Assembly: GCF_042665255.1 (NCBI RefSeq)
Contig: NZ_JBHTCD010000008.1
Strand: one strand, 5' to 3'
Source: Insolitispirillum peregrinum
Lineage (GTDB): Bacteria > Pseudomonadota > Alphaproteobacteria > Rhodospirillales > Rhodospirillaceae
DNA: 64,000 nt
The first letter of the stretch is position 1; the number at the start of each line of letters is the position of its first letter. Made by a program: the position numbers and the translations under genes. This document shows positions 34,176 to 43,213 of the stretch, in pieces. The notes under the pieces were generated by a model, which saw only the letters and a list, made by a program, of their open reading frames with translations, was not told the DNA's origin and did not search any database.

Positions 34176-34952
34176 ATGACTACCCTGCGCTCTGACCTGT
34201 TGCATCGCTTTCTCTCTCTGGCAGGGGTGTTTGCTCTGGGGGCCAGTCTGTCGGCGTGTGGCAGTACCATGGAACGCTTGTCCGAAGTCGGTAGTGGTCC
34301 ACGCCTGTCCGAGGTCCAGAACCCGACCCAGAAACGTGATTATCAGCCGGTCAGCATGCCGATGCCTGCGCCCGAGGTGGCCTATAACAACGCCAACAGC
34401 CTGTGGCGTCCCGGTTCGCGCGCGTTCTTCAAGGACCAGCGGGCGGCAACCGTCGGCGACATTCTGACGGTGGTGGTTGATATCCAGAGTGAAAAGGCCG
34501 AGTTGGACAACGCGTCATCGCGCAGCCGTGCCGGGGCCGAAAATCTTGGGATACCCACTTTGGCCGGTCTGGAAAGTTCGGTAAACAACATCCTGCCGAA
34601 CAGCGTTGATCCGTCCAAGCTGGCTTCGGTGGACAGCAGCTCCAGCTCCAGCGGGACCGGGAAAATCAAACGCGAAGAAAGCATCAACATCCGTCTGGCG
34701 GCGGTGGTGCTGCAGGTGCTGCCGAATGGCAATCTGGTGGTAGCTGGACGTCAGGAAGTACGGGTGAACTTTGAACTGCGCGAATTGAGCGTTACCGGGG
34801 TGATTCGTCCGCAGGATATCCGTTCTGACAACACCATTGACTGGGACAAGATTGCCGAGGCCCGCATCAGTTATGGTGGGCGTGGGACGATTTCCGATGT
34901 GCAGCAACCCCGCTATGGGCAGCAGATTTTCGACATTATTTTCCCGTTCTGA
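34176..34952 (+). CDS. flgH: Flagellar L-ring protein FlgH
   Basis: A 258-residue lipoprotein. The lipobox LSAC (about residues 25-28) follows a hydrophobic signal segment. The FlgH domain has SLWRPGSRAFFKDQRAATVGDILTV, the IRLAAVVLQVLPNGNLVVAG block and the C-terminal RISYGGRGTISDVQQPRYGQQ. It forms the outer-membrane L ring. It is the last gene of this run; a strong terminator follows, and flgI, which often comes next, is not present in the window. Confidence 0.95.
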   Translation: MTTLRSDLLHRFLSLAGVFALGASLSACGSTMERLSEVGSGPRLSEVQNPTQKRDYQPVSMPMPAPEVAYNNANSLWRPGSRAFFKDQRAATVGDILTVVVDIQSEKAELDNASSRSRAGAENLGIPTLAGLESSVNNILPNSVDPSKLASVDSSSSSSGTGKIKREESINIRLAAVVLQVLPNGNLVVAGRQEVRVNFELRELSVTGVIRPQDIRSDNTIDWDKIAEARISYGGRGTISDVQQPRYGQQIFDIIFPF

Positions 34953-34974
34953 TCCGGTGAAAATGACTGTAACA

Positions 34975-35008
34975 AAAAGGCGCTGCGGGACTGCAGCGCC
35001 TTTTTTAT
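34975..35008 (+). terminator. Terminator after flgH
   Basis: AAAAGGCGCTGC and GCAGCGCCTTTT form a perfect 12-bp stem around GGGACT, followed by TTATTT (six Ts start at 35001). A textbook intrinsic terminator, 22 bp after the flgH stop. Confidence 0.93.
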
Positions 35009-35047
35009 TTGGAGTGGAACCTCGCCGGGACATCGCCCCTGAGCAGT

Positions 35048-35785
35048 TCAGCGCAGAATGTTTTCGATGCGATGGTAGAGCATCACATCCCCTGTGACGG
35101 GGACAGGGATCGGCACACTTTCTCCAGGCCAGCCGACGTATCGCTTCAACTCATACAAAGCCATCTCGCTCCGGGCATTCGAGGGAGGCTCCACCGTACT
35201 GCCTCGCAGGCGGTCATGGCTCGCTAGCCACTGCTCGCTCAACTGGACATCATGTTCCAGAGATTGGCGCAGCGTTTCCAGAATAACGCCCTGTTTCTCA
35301 AACAGGTCAATCTTCTCATCCAGCTGGATGGCCGTTTTGGCATAGGCCTTGGGCAAGCCCTGTGACGTCCCGTCCACAGCCAAAGCGCAGCGTGTTTGCC
35401 CGACCTGTTTTTCCAGTTGCAGCAGAACGGCTTCTATCTGATTCAGGCTTTGCGTCAGGGTCTTGCGATTTTGGCGCAGATGGACCAGCACGTTTTCCTC
35501 GCACACGCGCTGGGACAACCGCAGCAAGGCCTTTTGCTCGCCTTTCTGCATGTCGATACGGCCTTGCCGGGCACCCACCAGGATTTCGACAGCTTCGCTG
35601 ATCAGTTTCTGGCTGCGGATATCGGCTTCCGCCAGCGTCCTTGCCATCTCGCCAGAAACAATCTTTCCACGGGCATGCCCCTTTTGGGCCAAAGCCATAA
35701 TCGCTTCCAGACTGTCAAGTTGCCCGACCAGCCGTCGATGCCGTTGCCGTGAGCGGGTGGCTCTCACCCAAGGGAACAGAGTCAT
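35048..35785 (-). CDS. Coiled-coil protein of unknown function beside flgH
   Basis: A 245-residue soluble protein, helical and rich in Gln, Arg and Leu, with coiled-coil stretches through residues about 20-180 (RQRHRRLVGQLDSLEAIMAL, RQNRKTLTQSLNQIEAVLLQLEKQVGQ). The C-terminal 60 residues are less regular and contain YELKRYVGWPGES. No signal or membrane segment is seen. It may be a flagellar chaperone or type III export helper given its neighbours, but no FlgN or FliJ signature is clear. The ATG at 35785 follows AGGGGCGACCA and is preferred to the GTG six codons upstream. It is convergent with flgH. Confidence 0.65.
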   Translation of the reverse strand: MTLFPWVRATRSRQRHRRLVGQLDSLEAIMALAQKGHARGKIVSGEMARTLAEADIRSQKLISEAVEILVGARQGRIDMQKGEQKALLRLSQRVCEENVLVHLRQNRKTLTQSLNQIEAVLLQLEKQVGQTRCALAVDGTSQGLPKAYAKTAIQLDEKIDLFEKQGVILETLRQSLEHDVQLSEQWLASHDRLRGSTVEPPSNARSEMALYELKRYVGWPGESVPIPVPVTGDVMLYHRIENILR

Positions 35786-35909
35786 TGGTCGCCCCTGCAC
35801 CACCGATCACAGCGTTTATGCCGTGATATCCTCCCAATCGTGAGGCGAATAGTCTCAGAAACACCTATCCTTTGCAATTGCTCTTCTAGTTTTGTGACGG
35901 TAATGACAT

Positions 35910-37712
35910 TTATGGTTGTGCAATTGCAGCATCATCAATAATCAATTGGGCCTCGGATCGCCCCTGCCAACTATCCAGTCGTAGAGTACCCGCCAAATGA
36001 AGCGTACTCCCCTGCGTGTTCAGCAGCAGCATCCCCAAATCGGAATCAACGCACTTGAAGGCAATCGCCTTCAACCGCCCACCACGCGCACCGGTCACGA
36101 AGCAGCGGACGTGCCCCTGACCAACGATATCGGCCCGGGCAATCCGGGCGTGGGGGATCACAAAGCGCGGCTCTTCGTTGCCAGCACCATAGGGGCCCAC
36201 CCGCCCCAGCATCTCCAGCAGGTCTGCGCTGGCCCCTTGCACATCCACCACACCATCAACTTCCAGCATCGGGGAAATCCCCCCGCCTGCCAGTTGGTCC
36301 CGTAACCGCTCGGTCAGAAAGGCGCGCAGATCAGGCAGCCGGTCTGCCGCCAGACTGAAGCCTGCCGCCATCGCATGGCCGCCGCCAGCCTGCAAAATCC
36401 CGGCCTCGCGGGCGGCGATCACTGCCCGCCCCAGATCCAGCCCCGGTACCGACCGCCCCGAGCCTTTCGCCAGCCCGCCATCCAGCGCCACCACGCAGCA
36501 CGGCACGTTGTAGCGTTCCTTCAGGCGACCGGCGACGATCCCGATCACCCCCGGATGCCAGCTTTCCCCGGCCACCAGCAGCAACGGATCATCTGCCGTA
36601 AGAGCAGCCCCTTCGGCCTGCTCGATGGCCTGGAACAGAACTTCGGCCTCGACCTGCTGGCGTTCCTGATTGTATTCGTGCAGGCGCAAGGCCATTCCGA
36701 CCGCTTCCTGCGGGTCGTCACAGGTCAGCAGACGAGCCCCCAGACCACATTCCCCCACACGTCCACCGGCATTCACCCGTGGTCCCAGCACATAGCCCAG
36801 ATGATAGGCATCGACCCGTTCCTTCACCCCGGCCACGTCAGCCAGCGCCACCAGTCCGGGGTTCCGTCGCGCCGCCATTACCTTGATGCCCTGCGCCACC
36901 AGCGCCCGATTGACACCGACCAGTGGCACCACGTCACAGACGGTCCCCAGCGCCACGATGTCGAGCAGGCTCATCAGGTCGGGGGCGGCACAGCGTCCCT
37001 GATACCAGCCTGATGTCTTCAAAGTGCGGTTCAGCGCCACAATCAACAGGAACGTCACCCCGACCGCCGCCATGTGCTTGTGCGGACTGGGGTCGTCCAG
37101 CCGTTTCGGATTGACCACCGCACAGGCCACCGGCAAGGCCGGTTCGGCTTCGTGATGGTCGATGACGATCACGTCCAGCCCGCAATCTGCCGCCACCTGC
37201 AATGGGGCAAAGGCAGTGATGCCGCAATCCACGGTCACCACCACCGCCACCCCCTGCGACCGCAGGGTTTGCAGGGCTGGCGCATTCGGGCCATAGCCTT
37301 CGGCCAGCCGGTCCGGGATATAGATCACCGGCTCAACCCCGACCGCAGTCAGAAAGCGCGCCAGCAGCGCCGACGATGTGGCGCCATCGACGTCATAGTC
37401 GCCAAAAATGGCAATCTTTTCGCCGTCACGGATGGCCGAACACAGGCGCTCAACCGCCTTGTCCATGTCTTTCAGGTGCGACGGGTCCGGCAACTGGTCG
37501 CGCAGGGTCGGATTTAAAAAAGCCTCGGCCTGATCCAGCCCGACGCCCCGCGCCGACAGCACCCGCGCCACCACATCGGGAATCCCCAACCGTTGGCGCA
37601 TCGCCGCCACCTGCCGATCATCGGTCTGTCGCAAAACCCACCGGCGTCCCTGCGCCGAGTGGTCAACACCAAGATAGGAGTCAGGCTGAGCGGTCACGAT
37701 CACTGTCCTCAT
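35910..37712 (-). CDS. recJ: Single-stranded-DNA exonuclease RecJ
   Basis: A 600-residue DHH-family nuclease. Motifs present are IFGDYDVDGATSSALL (I), VVTVDCGI (II), VIDHHEA (III, the DHH signature), LGYVLGPRVNAGGRVG and GGGHAMAAGFSL of the DHHA1 domain, and a C-terminal OB-like region. RecJ degrades ssDNA 5'-3' in recombination and mismatch repair. The start is the ATG at 37712. It lies downstream of glpX on the same strand, but a hairpin and a repeat separate them, so it may have its own promoter. Confidence 0.95.
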   Translation of the reverse strand: MRTVIVTAQPDSYLGVDHSAQGRRWVLRQTDDRQVAAMRQRLGIPDVVARVLSARGVGLDQAEAFLNPTLRDQLPDPSHLKDMDKAVERLCSAIRDGEKIAIFGDYDVDGATSSALLARFLTAVGVEPVIYIPDRLAEGYGPNAPALQTLRSQGVAVVVTVDCGITAFAPLQVAADCGLDVIVIDHHEAEPALPVACAVVNPKRLDDPSPHKHMAAVGVTFLLIVALNRTLKTSGWYQGRCAAPDLMSLLDIVALGTVCDVVPLVGVNRALVAQGIKVMAARRNPGLVALADVAGVKERVDAYHLGYVLGPRVNAGGRVGECGLGARLLTCDDPQEAVGMALRLHEYNQERQQVEAEVLFQAIEQAEGAALTADDPLLLVAGESWHPGVIGIVAGRLKERYNVPCCVVALDGGLAKGSGRSVPGLDLGRAVIAAREAGILQAGGGHAMAAGFSLAADRLPDLRAFLTERLRDQLAGGGISPMLEVDGVVDVQGASADLLEMLGRVGPYGAGNEEPRFVIPHARIARADIVGQGHVRCFVTGARGGRLKAIAFKCVDSDLGMLLLNTQGSTLHLAGTLRLDSWQGRSEAQLIIDDAAIAQP

Positions 37713-37786
37713 TGAAGCACGACCGCCACACTATAGAGCAGTCTGCGCAAAAAGGGGGGCGGTTTTGCACATCGTCCCTGTCCCAA

Positions 37787-37820
37787 AGCAAAAGCGCGAG
37801 AAGCTTCCTCCTCGCGCTTT
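37787..37820 (-). terminator. Likely terminator between glpX and recJ
   Basis: AAAGCGCGAG (37791-37800) pairs perfectly with CTCGCGCTTT (37811-37820). On the minus strand the stem is followed by TGCTTTGGG, a moderate T-rich tail. It would end the hom-glpX transcript before recJ. Confidence 0.65.
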
Positions 37821-37855
37821 GCCCGATCACATCAGAATGCCGGAAAACCCTTGAA

Positions 37856-37957
37856 GCATTGTGCGAAAAGTGGGAACCGGTTTTCGCAAAAAACAATGCG
37901 ACAGAACAAAAGGTTAGAGCAGCGTGCCTGCGTCCGGTTTAACGCACGCTGGTCTAG
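37856..37957. repeat. REP-like palindrome and AGACCAGCG palindrome after glpX
   Basis: 37856-37899 is a REP-like palindrome (GCATTGTGCGAAAAG...TTTTCGCAAAAAACAATGC). 37914-37957 is an imperfect copy of the second palindrome (AGAGCAGCGTGC ... GCACGCTGGTCTAG). The final CTA of that palindrome is the glpX stop codon (TAG on the minus strand). Confidence 0.8.
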
Positions 37958-38970
37958 GCATCCACCGGCTCGAAGCCGGTCTTGCGATCAAAGTTGTGGC
38001 TGGCCGTCACCCACCGCACCGTCCCGGACTTGGAGCGCATCACCAGCGTTTCGGTCTTCGCCCCGTTGTGCCAGCGGCGCACGCCCTTCAGCATCGCACC
38101 ATCGGTGACGCCGGTCGCAGCGAACATCACGTCGCCCGAGGCCAGTTCCAGCAGGGTATACTTCTTCGACAGGTCGCTGATGCCCCACCGCTTGGCGCGG
38201 GCGCGTTCGTCGTCGTTGCGGAACAGCAGACGCCCCTGCATCTGGCCGCCAATGCAGCGCAGGGCGGCGGCGGCAAGCACACCTTCCGGCGCACCGCCAG
38301 AACCGATGTACATGTCCACACCGGCACCGTGTTCACCCATGGCGGTGGCGATCACGCCCGACACGTCACCATCGGGGATCAACATGATGCGCGACCCCGC
38401 TTCGCGCACGCGGGCAATCAGTTCTTCGTGGCGCGGGCGGTTCAGGATGCACACCAGCAGGTCCTGTACTTCGGCCTTTTTGGCCTTGGCCAGCGACTTC
38501 AGGTTCTGCTCGACCGAATTGTCCAGATCAACCACACCCTCGGGCAGACCACCGCCGACGGCGATCTTGTCCATGTAAACGTCCGGCGCATTCAGGAAGC
38601 CGCCGTGTTCGGCACAAGCCACCACTGCCAGAGCATTCGGGCCACCGGTGGCGCAAATGGTGGTGCCTTCCAGCGGGTCGAGGGCGATATCGACCTTCGG
38701 GCCAACGCCGGTCCCGACCTTTTCGCCGATGTACAGCATCGGGGCTTCGTCGCGCTCGCCTTCGCCGATCACCACCGTGCCGTCGATCGCAATCGAATTC
38801 AGGGCCCGGCGCATGGCATCCACCGCTGCCTGATCCGCCGCCTTTTCATCGCCCTTGCCAAGCCAGCGCGACGCGGCCAGCGCCGCTGCTTCGGTCACGC
38901 GGGCCATTTCCAGGGCCAGGTTGCGTTCAAGCTGAGTGCTGATTTCAGCCGCAGCAGTACGGTTCGACAT
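37954..38970 (-). CDS. glpX: Class II fructose-1,6-bisphosphatase GlpX
   Basis: A 338-residue GlpX-type enzyme from the ATG at 38970 (MSNRTAAAEIS). Family motifs are AADQAAVDAMRRALN, IGEGERDEAPMLYIGE, the metal/phosphate site DIALDPLEGT, and GSGGAPEGVLAAAALRCIGG. It hydrolyses fructose-1,6-bisphosphate for gluconeogenesis. The gene follows hom after 163 bp, as in many alphaproteobacteria. Frames extending upstream of 38970 are not conserved. The stop codon is part of a dispersed palindrome. Confidence 0.95.
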   Translation of the reverse strand: MSNRTAAAEISTQLERNLALEMARVTEAAALAASRWLGKGDEKAADQAAVDAMRRALNSIAIDGTVVIGEGERDEAPMLYIGEKVGTGVGPKVDIALDPLEGTTICATGGPNALAVVACAEHGGFLNAPDVYMDKIAVGGGLPEGVVDLDNSVEQNLKSLAKAKKAEVQDLLVCILNRPRHEELIARVREAGSRIMLIPDGDVSGVIATAMGEHGAGVDMYIGSGGAPEGVLAAAALRCIGGQMQGRLLFRNDDERARAKRWGISDLSKKYTLLELASGDVMFAATGVTDGAMLKGVRRWHNGAKTETLVMRSKSGTVRWVTASHNFDRKTGFEPVDA

Positions 38971-39133
38971 GGTTTTGTTTCCTCTGCCAGATCTGCAGGA
39001 TGGTCTCCGCATGGAGCCTGTCAGTCCATCGGGCCGACAGAAAAGCATACCCCCGGCCTGCGTGTCCATCGTGAACACCGCAAAAACCGGGGGTCTGTTT
39101 TTATCCTGCACTTCCCATTTGTTGGGATCAGTT

Positions 39134-40429
39134 TTACAGCGATTCTATGCGGATGACACGCGGCGGCTCGACCACCGCCGGCAGGGCGGCGATGTTTTCC
39201 AGCGCCTTGCGCAGCGACGATTCTCGCGTTTCGTGCAGGGTCATCACCACCGGCACCACTTCCGCCGGAGCCCGACCACGTTGCAGGATGGCCTCCATCG
39301 ACACTTCGGCCTTGCGCAGGGCATCGGCGATATCAGCAAACACGCCGGGTTCGTCTCGCACCATCAGGCGGATATAGTATTCGCCAACGTGCTGCTCCAT
39401 CGACCAGTCCGACAGCTCGGCCAACTGGCCTGCCGGGACGCCGAAGGTAAAGGCACTGGCGCGGCCCGCCGCGATATCCAGCACATCCGCCGCCACCGCC
39501 GACGCGGTTGGGCCAGCACCGGCCCCACGCCCGACAGCCACCGAACGGCCGACAAAATCGCCCTCGATCACTACCGCATTGAACACGTCGTCAACGGTCG
39601 CCACCGGCGCCGTCACCGGCACCATGCACGGATGCACGCGCTGTTCGATGCCGTGATCGGTCTGGCGGGCAATGCCCAGCAACTTGATGCGATAGCCCAG
39701 TTCCTCGGCGAACTGGATATCGACCGCCGAGATGTGGCGGATGCCTTCGATATGCACCTTGGACAGATCGACTTTGGTCCCGAACGCAAGGCTGGCGAGG
39801 ATCGACAGCTTGTGCGCGGCATCAATGCCTTCGACGTCAAAGGTCGGATCGGCCTCGGCATAGCCCAGAGCCTGGGCATCGGCCAGCACGTCGGCGAAGT
39901 CGCGCCCGGTGGCCCGCATCACGGTCAGGATGTAGTTGCAGGTGCCGTTCAGGATGCCGCACACACTCTTGATGCGGTTGCCAGCCAGACCCTCGCGCAG
40001 GGTCTTGATCACCGGAATGCCACCGGCAACGGCGGCTTCATAGGCCAGCACCACGCCCTTGGCTTCGGCGGCAGCAGCCAGCGCCGGGCCGTGGTTCGAC
40101 AGCAGGGCCTTGTTGGCGGTCACCACGTGGCAGCCACGGGCAATTGCCGTTTCCACCACCTCTTTGGCGGCTCCTTCCGAGCCGCCAATCAGTTCACACA
40201 CCACATCGGCATCGGCGTCGCGCGCCATCACCACCGGGTCGTCGTACCAGGTGAGGGCCGACAGGTCCACGCCGCGATCCTTGTCGCGCGAGCGGGCAGA
40301 GACGGCGGTCACCACCACCGGACGGCCACAGCGGAGCGCAATCAGGTCGGCCTGTTCCTGCAACAGACGGACGGTGGCAGCACCGACCGTCCCCAAACCA
40401 GCGACGGCTACTTTCAGCGGATCACTCAC
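39134..40429 (-). CDS. hom: Homoserine dehydrogenase
   Basis: A 431-residue enzyme with the NAD(P) motif GLGTVGAATVRLL near the N-terminus, ANKALLSNHG, the substrate-binding region with GIPVIKTLREGLAGN and GTCNYIL, and a C-terminal ACT domain (YYIRLMVRDEPGVFADIADAL) for feedback by threonine. It reduces aspartate semialdehyde to homoserine for methionine and threonine. The start is a GTG that overlaps the upstream aminotransferase stop as GTGA, so the genes are translationally coupled. Confidence 0.95.
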   Translation of the reverse strand: MSDPLKVAVAGLGTVGAATVRLLQEQADLIALRCGRPVVVTAVSARSRDKDRGVDLSALTWYDDPVVMARDADADVVCELIGGSEGAAKEVVETAIARGCHVVTANKALLSNHGPALAAAAEAKGVVLAYEAAVAGGIPVIKTLREGLAGNRIKSVCGILNGTCNYILTVMRATGRDFADVLADAQALGYAEADPTFDVEGIDAAHKLSILASLAFGTKVDLSKVHIEGIRHISAVDIQFAEELGYRIKLLGIARQTDHGIEQRVHPCMVPVTAPVATVDDVFNAVVIEGDFVGRSVAVGRGAGAGPTASAVAADVLDIAAGRASAFTFGVPAGQLAELSDWSMEQHVGEYYIRLMVRDEPGVFADIADALRKAEVSMEAILQRGRAPAEVVPVVMTLHETRESSLRKALENIAALPAVVEPPRVIRIESL

Positions 40430-41649
40430 TTCAACACCACCCGTTGTTTTTCGGCATCTTCGAGAACCTTGTCGTAGTTCTGCAAAAAGCCCTTGATGTT
40501 ACGCACAGCCTGACGAATGCGATGCTTGTTTTCGACCAGACCGATACGGACGTGATCGTCTCCCTGCTCGCCAAAGCCCAGCCCCGGAGCAACCGCCACC
40601 TTGGCTTCGCGCATCAGCAGCTTGGAGAATTCGACCGAGCCAAGGTGCTGGAAGGCGGGCGGGATCGGCGCCCAGGCGAACATCGACGCTGGCGGCGGCG
40701 GCACCATCCAGCCAGCCTGATGCAGGCCCTCGATCAGCACGTCGCGGCGTTCCTTGTAGACCAGCCGGGTCTGTTCGACGCAATCCTGCGGCCCGTTCAG
40801 GGCGGCGGTTGCCGCCACCTGCACCGGCGTAAAGGCACCGTAATCGAGGTAGCTCTTCACCCGCGACAGCGCCGAGATCAGCTTGCGGTTCCCGGCAGCA
40901 AAGCCGATACGCCAGCCCGCCATGTTATAGGTCTTGGACATCGACGAGAATTCGACCGCCACGTCCTTGGCACCCGGAATCTGCAGGATCGACGGCGGCG
41001 GCACGTCGTCAAAATAGATTTCCGAATAGGCGATGTCGGACAGCACAAAGATTTCATGCCGACGGCAGAAATCGACCACTTCCTTGTAAAAGGCCAGATC
41101 AGCCACCATCGCCGTCGGGTTGGACGGGAAGTTGACGATCACCGCTACCGGCTTGGGGACCGAATGGCGCACACCACGGTCCATCGCCCGCAGGAAGTCT
41201 TCGTTCGGCGTGGCCGGAATCGAGCGCACCGAACCACCGGCAATGATGAAGCCAAAGGCGTGGATCGGATAGCTGGGATTGGGGGCCAGCACAATGTCGC
41301 CCGGGCTGGTGATGGCCTGCGCCAGATTGGCAAGGCCTTCCTTCGAGCCCAGGGTGACGATGATTTCGCTTTCCGGGTCCAGATTGACGTTAAAGCGACG
41401 TTCGTAATAGCCCGACATCGCCTTGCGCAGGCCCGGAATGCCCTTGGACATCGAATAGCCGTGGGCGCGCGGGTTTCGCGCTGCTTCACACAGCTTGTCA
41501 ACGATGTGCTGCGGGGTCGGCTGATCGGGGTTGCCCATGCCCAGATCAATAATGTCTTCGCCTGCGGCGCGCGCGCGCGCCTTCATGGCGTTCACTTCCG
41601 CAAAAACGTAAGGGGGCAAGCGCTTAATGCGATGAAATTCCTGTTCCAT
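40426..41649 (-). CDS. PLP-dependent aminotransferase (AlaC/aspartate aminotransferase-like)
   Basis: A 407-residue class I aminotransferase from the ATG at 41649 (MEQEFHRIKRL). Motifs: DLGMGNPDQPTP, NFPSNPTA, SDIAYSEIYFD, the PLP lysine in SSMSKTYNMAGWRIGF, and the C-terminal VRIGLVENKHRIRQA. It resembles AlaC and LL-diaminopimelate-type aminotransferases. Its coupling to hom suggests work in aspartate-family or pyruvate-derived amino-acid metabolism. The exact substrate cannot be read from sequence. It probably starts the aminotransferase-hom-glpX transcript. Confidence 0.88.
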   Translation of the reverse strand: MEQEFHRIKRLPPYVFAEVNAMKARARAAGEDIIDLGMGNPDQPTPQHIVDKLCEAARNPRAHGYSMSKGIPGLRKAMSGYYERRFNVNLDPESEIIVTLGSKEGLANLAQAITSPGDIVLAPNPSYPIHAFGFIIAGGSVRSIPATPNEDFLRAMDRGVRHSVPKPVAVIVNFPSNPTAMVADLAFYKEVVDFCRRHEIFVLSDIAYSEIYFDDVPPPSILQIPGAKDVAVEFSSMSKTYNMAGWRIGFAAGNRKLISALSRVKSYLDYGAFTPVQVAATAALNGPQDCVEQTRLVYKERRDVLIEGLHQAGWMVPPPPASMFAWAPIPPAFQHLGSVEFSKLLMREAKVAVAPGLGFGEQGDDHVRIGLVENKHRIRQAVRNIKGFLQNYDKVLEDAEKQRVVLK

Positions 41650-41745
41650 GATGAACCTGACTGGCAAATGCCATCGTAGAGTGTTGCATGGTTACCCCGC
41701 TGGCGGGCGGAGTGCGATATTTGGAGATGTGCAGGGTTACTGCCA

Positions 41746-42843
41746 TCAATAATCGAGGAACACCTCGGTCCGGCGGTTGGCGGCTTCGCCGGTGGGCATG
41801 ACTTCCTGATACATCGGCTCGTTGTCTGCGACCGCGCCGACATACAGGCTCGAGCGCGGAGCACCCATCTCGATCAGGGCGTTCATGACCGCACGGGCGC
41901 GTTGCTGCGACACCCGCAGGTTGGCCATGTCATGGTGATCCCACGACATGTCACCGGTGCGCGAAGACGCATGGCCGACAACCCGCAGCATGCCGTTGTG
42001 CTGCTTTTGCAGCGCGACCACCTGTCGCAGGATGGCCCGGTCGCGGGCCGACAGACTGGCGGCACCGTTGCCGAACTGGATGGTGGCCACCTGCGTCGAT
42101 ACGGCGGTTCCGGCGCTGTTGTAGGCTTCCAGCGGATAGGGGCCGGAGCCGGTCATGCTGAGACCCATCGCCAGACCACCGACATTGGCCGCCGACCCGG
42201 AGGCCCCAGCCGGAGCATGGCCGTTGGACTGCACCGTCACCTTGCCGTTGCCATTCACCACCGTGGTGGTGTCATCGGCTTCGCCGGTCGGCGGCACGTA
42301 TTCCGGCACCGGGCTGGCAACGGGTTCGGGCGCGGCAACCGGCGCGGCCATCGCCTGCGGCGCGGGAGCGGGCTCGGGCTCGGGCTCGGGCTGCGGCACG
42401 GGCGGAGCCACCGGAGCCGGAGCTTCGGCCACCTGCGGCGCAGCCTCGACCACCGGTTCGGGGGCCGGAGCCGGAGCAGCAACCTGACTGACCGGAGCAG
42501 GCGTTTCCTGCACCACCGGTTCGGCGGCCACCTGCGGCGTGGCAACCGATGTCACCGTCGGGGCCGACTGGTTGGGCAGCTCGTTCAGCGCGTACTGCTG
42601 GCTGGGCATCCGGCGGGCGCTGGTACCATTGCTGTAGGCCGGGGGCTGGGCAACGCCGTTCAGGCCATCCGGGCTGGGGGCACCGGTTTCGCTTTCACTG
42701 CTGCCATCACTGCCGAACACGGAATCCCAGCTGTCCTGCATCGTCGAGCAGGCGCTGAGAGACAACAAGGCCACCGCAACCAGACTGCCCATCCGCAGAC
42801 CGCGGGTGCGCCCGCCCGTCAGGGCGGCGGTCCTAGCTCGCAT
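41746..42843 (-). CDS. OmpA-family lipoprotein with Pro/Ala-rich linker
   Basis: About 365 residues from the ATG at 42843. A basic n-region and hydrophobic segment lead to a lipobox (VALLSLSAC), so the mature protein is probably lipid-anchored. A long Pro/Ala/Glu linker (PQPEPEPEPAPAPQ) spans the periplasm, followed by a C-terminal OmpA-like domain (TQVATIQFGNGAASLSARDR, LRVVGHASSRTGDM, RVSQQRARAVMNAL, NRRTEVFL). Such proteins tether the outer membrane to peptidoglycan. The frame is open to 43059 and an ATG at 42936 also has a GAGG upstream, but it would put about 45 residues before the signal segment. It is divergent from phaC. Confidence 0.8.
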   Translation of the reverse strand: MRARTAALTGGRTRGLRMGSLVAVALLSLSACSTMQDSWDSVFGSDGSSESETGAPSPDGLNGVAQPPAYSNGTSARRMPSQQYALNELPNQSAPTVTSVATPQVAAEPVVQETPAPVSQVAAPAPAPEPVVEAAPQVAEAPAPVAPPVPQPEPEPEPAPAPQAMAAPVAAPEPVASPVPEYVPPTGEADDTTTVVNGNGKVTVQSNGHAPAGASGSAANVGGLAMGLSMTGSGPYPLEAYNSAGTAVSTQVATIQFGNGAASLSARDRAILRQVVALQKQHNGMLRVVGHASSRTGDMSWDHHDMANLRVSQQRARAVMNALIEMGAPRSSLYVGAVADNEPMYQEVMPTGEAANRRTEVFLDY

Positions 42844-43213
42844 CGCCTCCGGGGTGCTGGCTGCTGCCGCAACGGTCTCCGGAATGTGCCGGGACGCGTG
42901 CTCAGACACCTTTTGGGGCAGGCGAATAGGAAACATGGTGTTTGGCCTCGTTTGCCGATAAGAGAAAAGCGCAACAGGGTCGCTGCATGTGCGACCTTGC
43001 CATAAGTCAGGCCCCATAAAATACATGAGGCGTGTTACCATTCCATGATTTATTTCCACAGGAATGCGTAAACTCGTTCCCTGTGCCAGATAATCAGGGT
43101 ATCACCCAAGACAGGTGTGGACTTTGGCACCCAAGCCCCTCACCATACCACCGGAGCACGAAGGGTATCGCGGCATGGCGTTACCCTTATCGCGGGAGGA
43201 AGAGAGAGTCTCG

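Noticed and set aside
39048..39112. Terminator in the hom-glpX gap (ACCCCCGG...CCGGGGGT followed by CTGTTTTT)
   Set aside because: The T-tract is on the plus strand, where there is no gene to terminate, so it cannot be assigned to hom.
38936..40477. 513-codon plus-strand frame opposite hom and glpX
   Set aside because: His/Arg/Gln-rich shadow that crosses several real genes.
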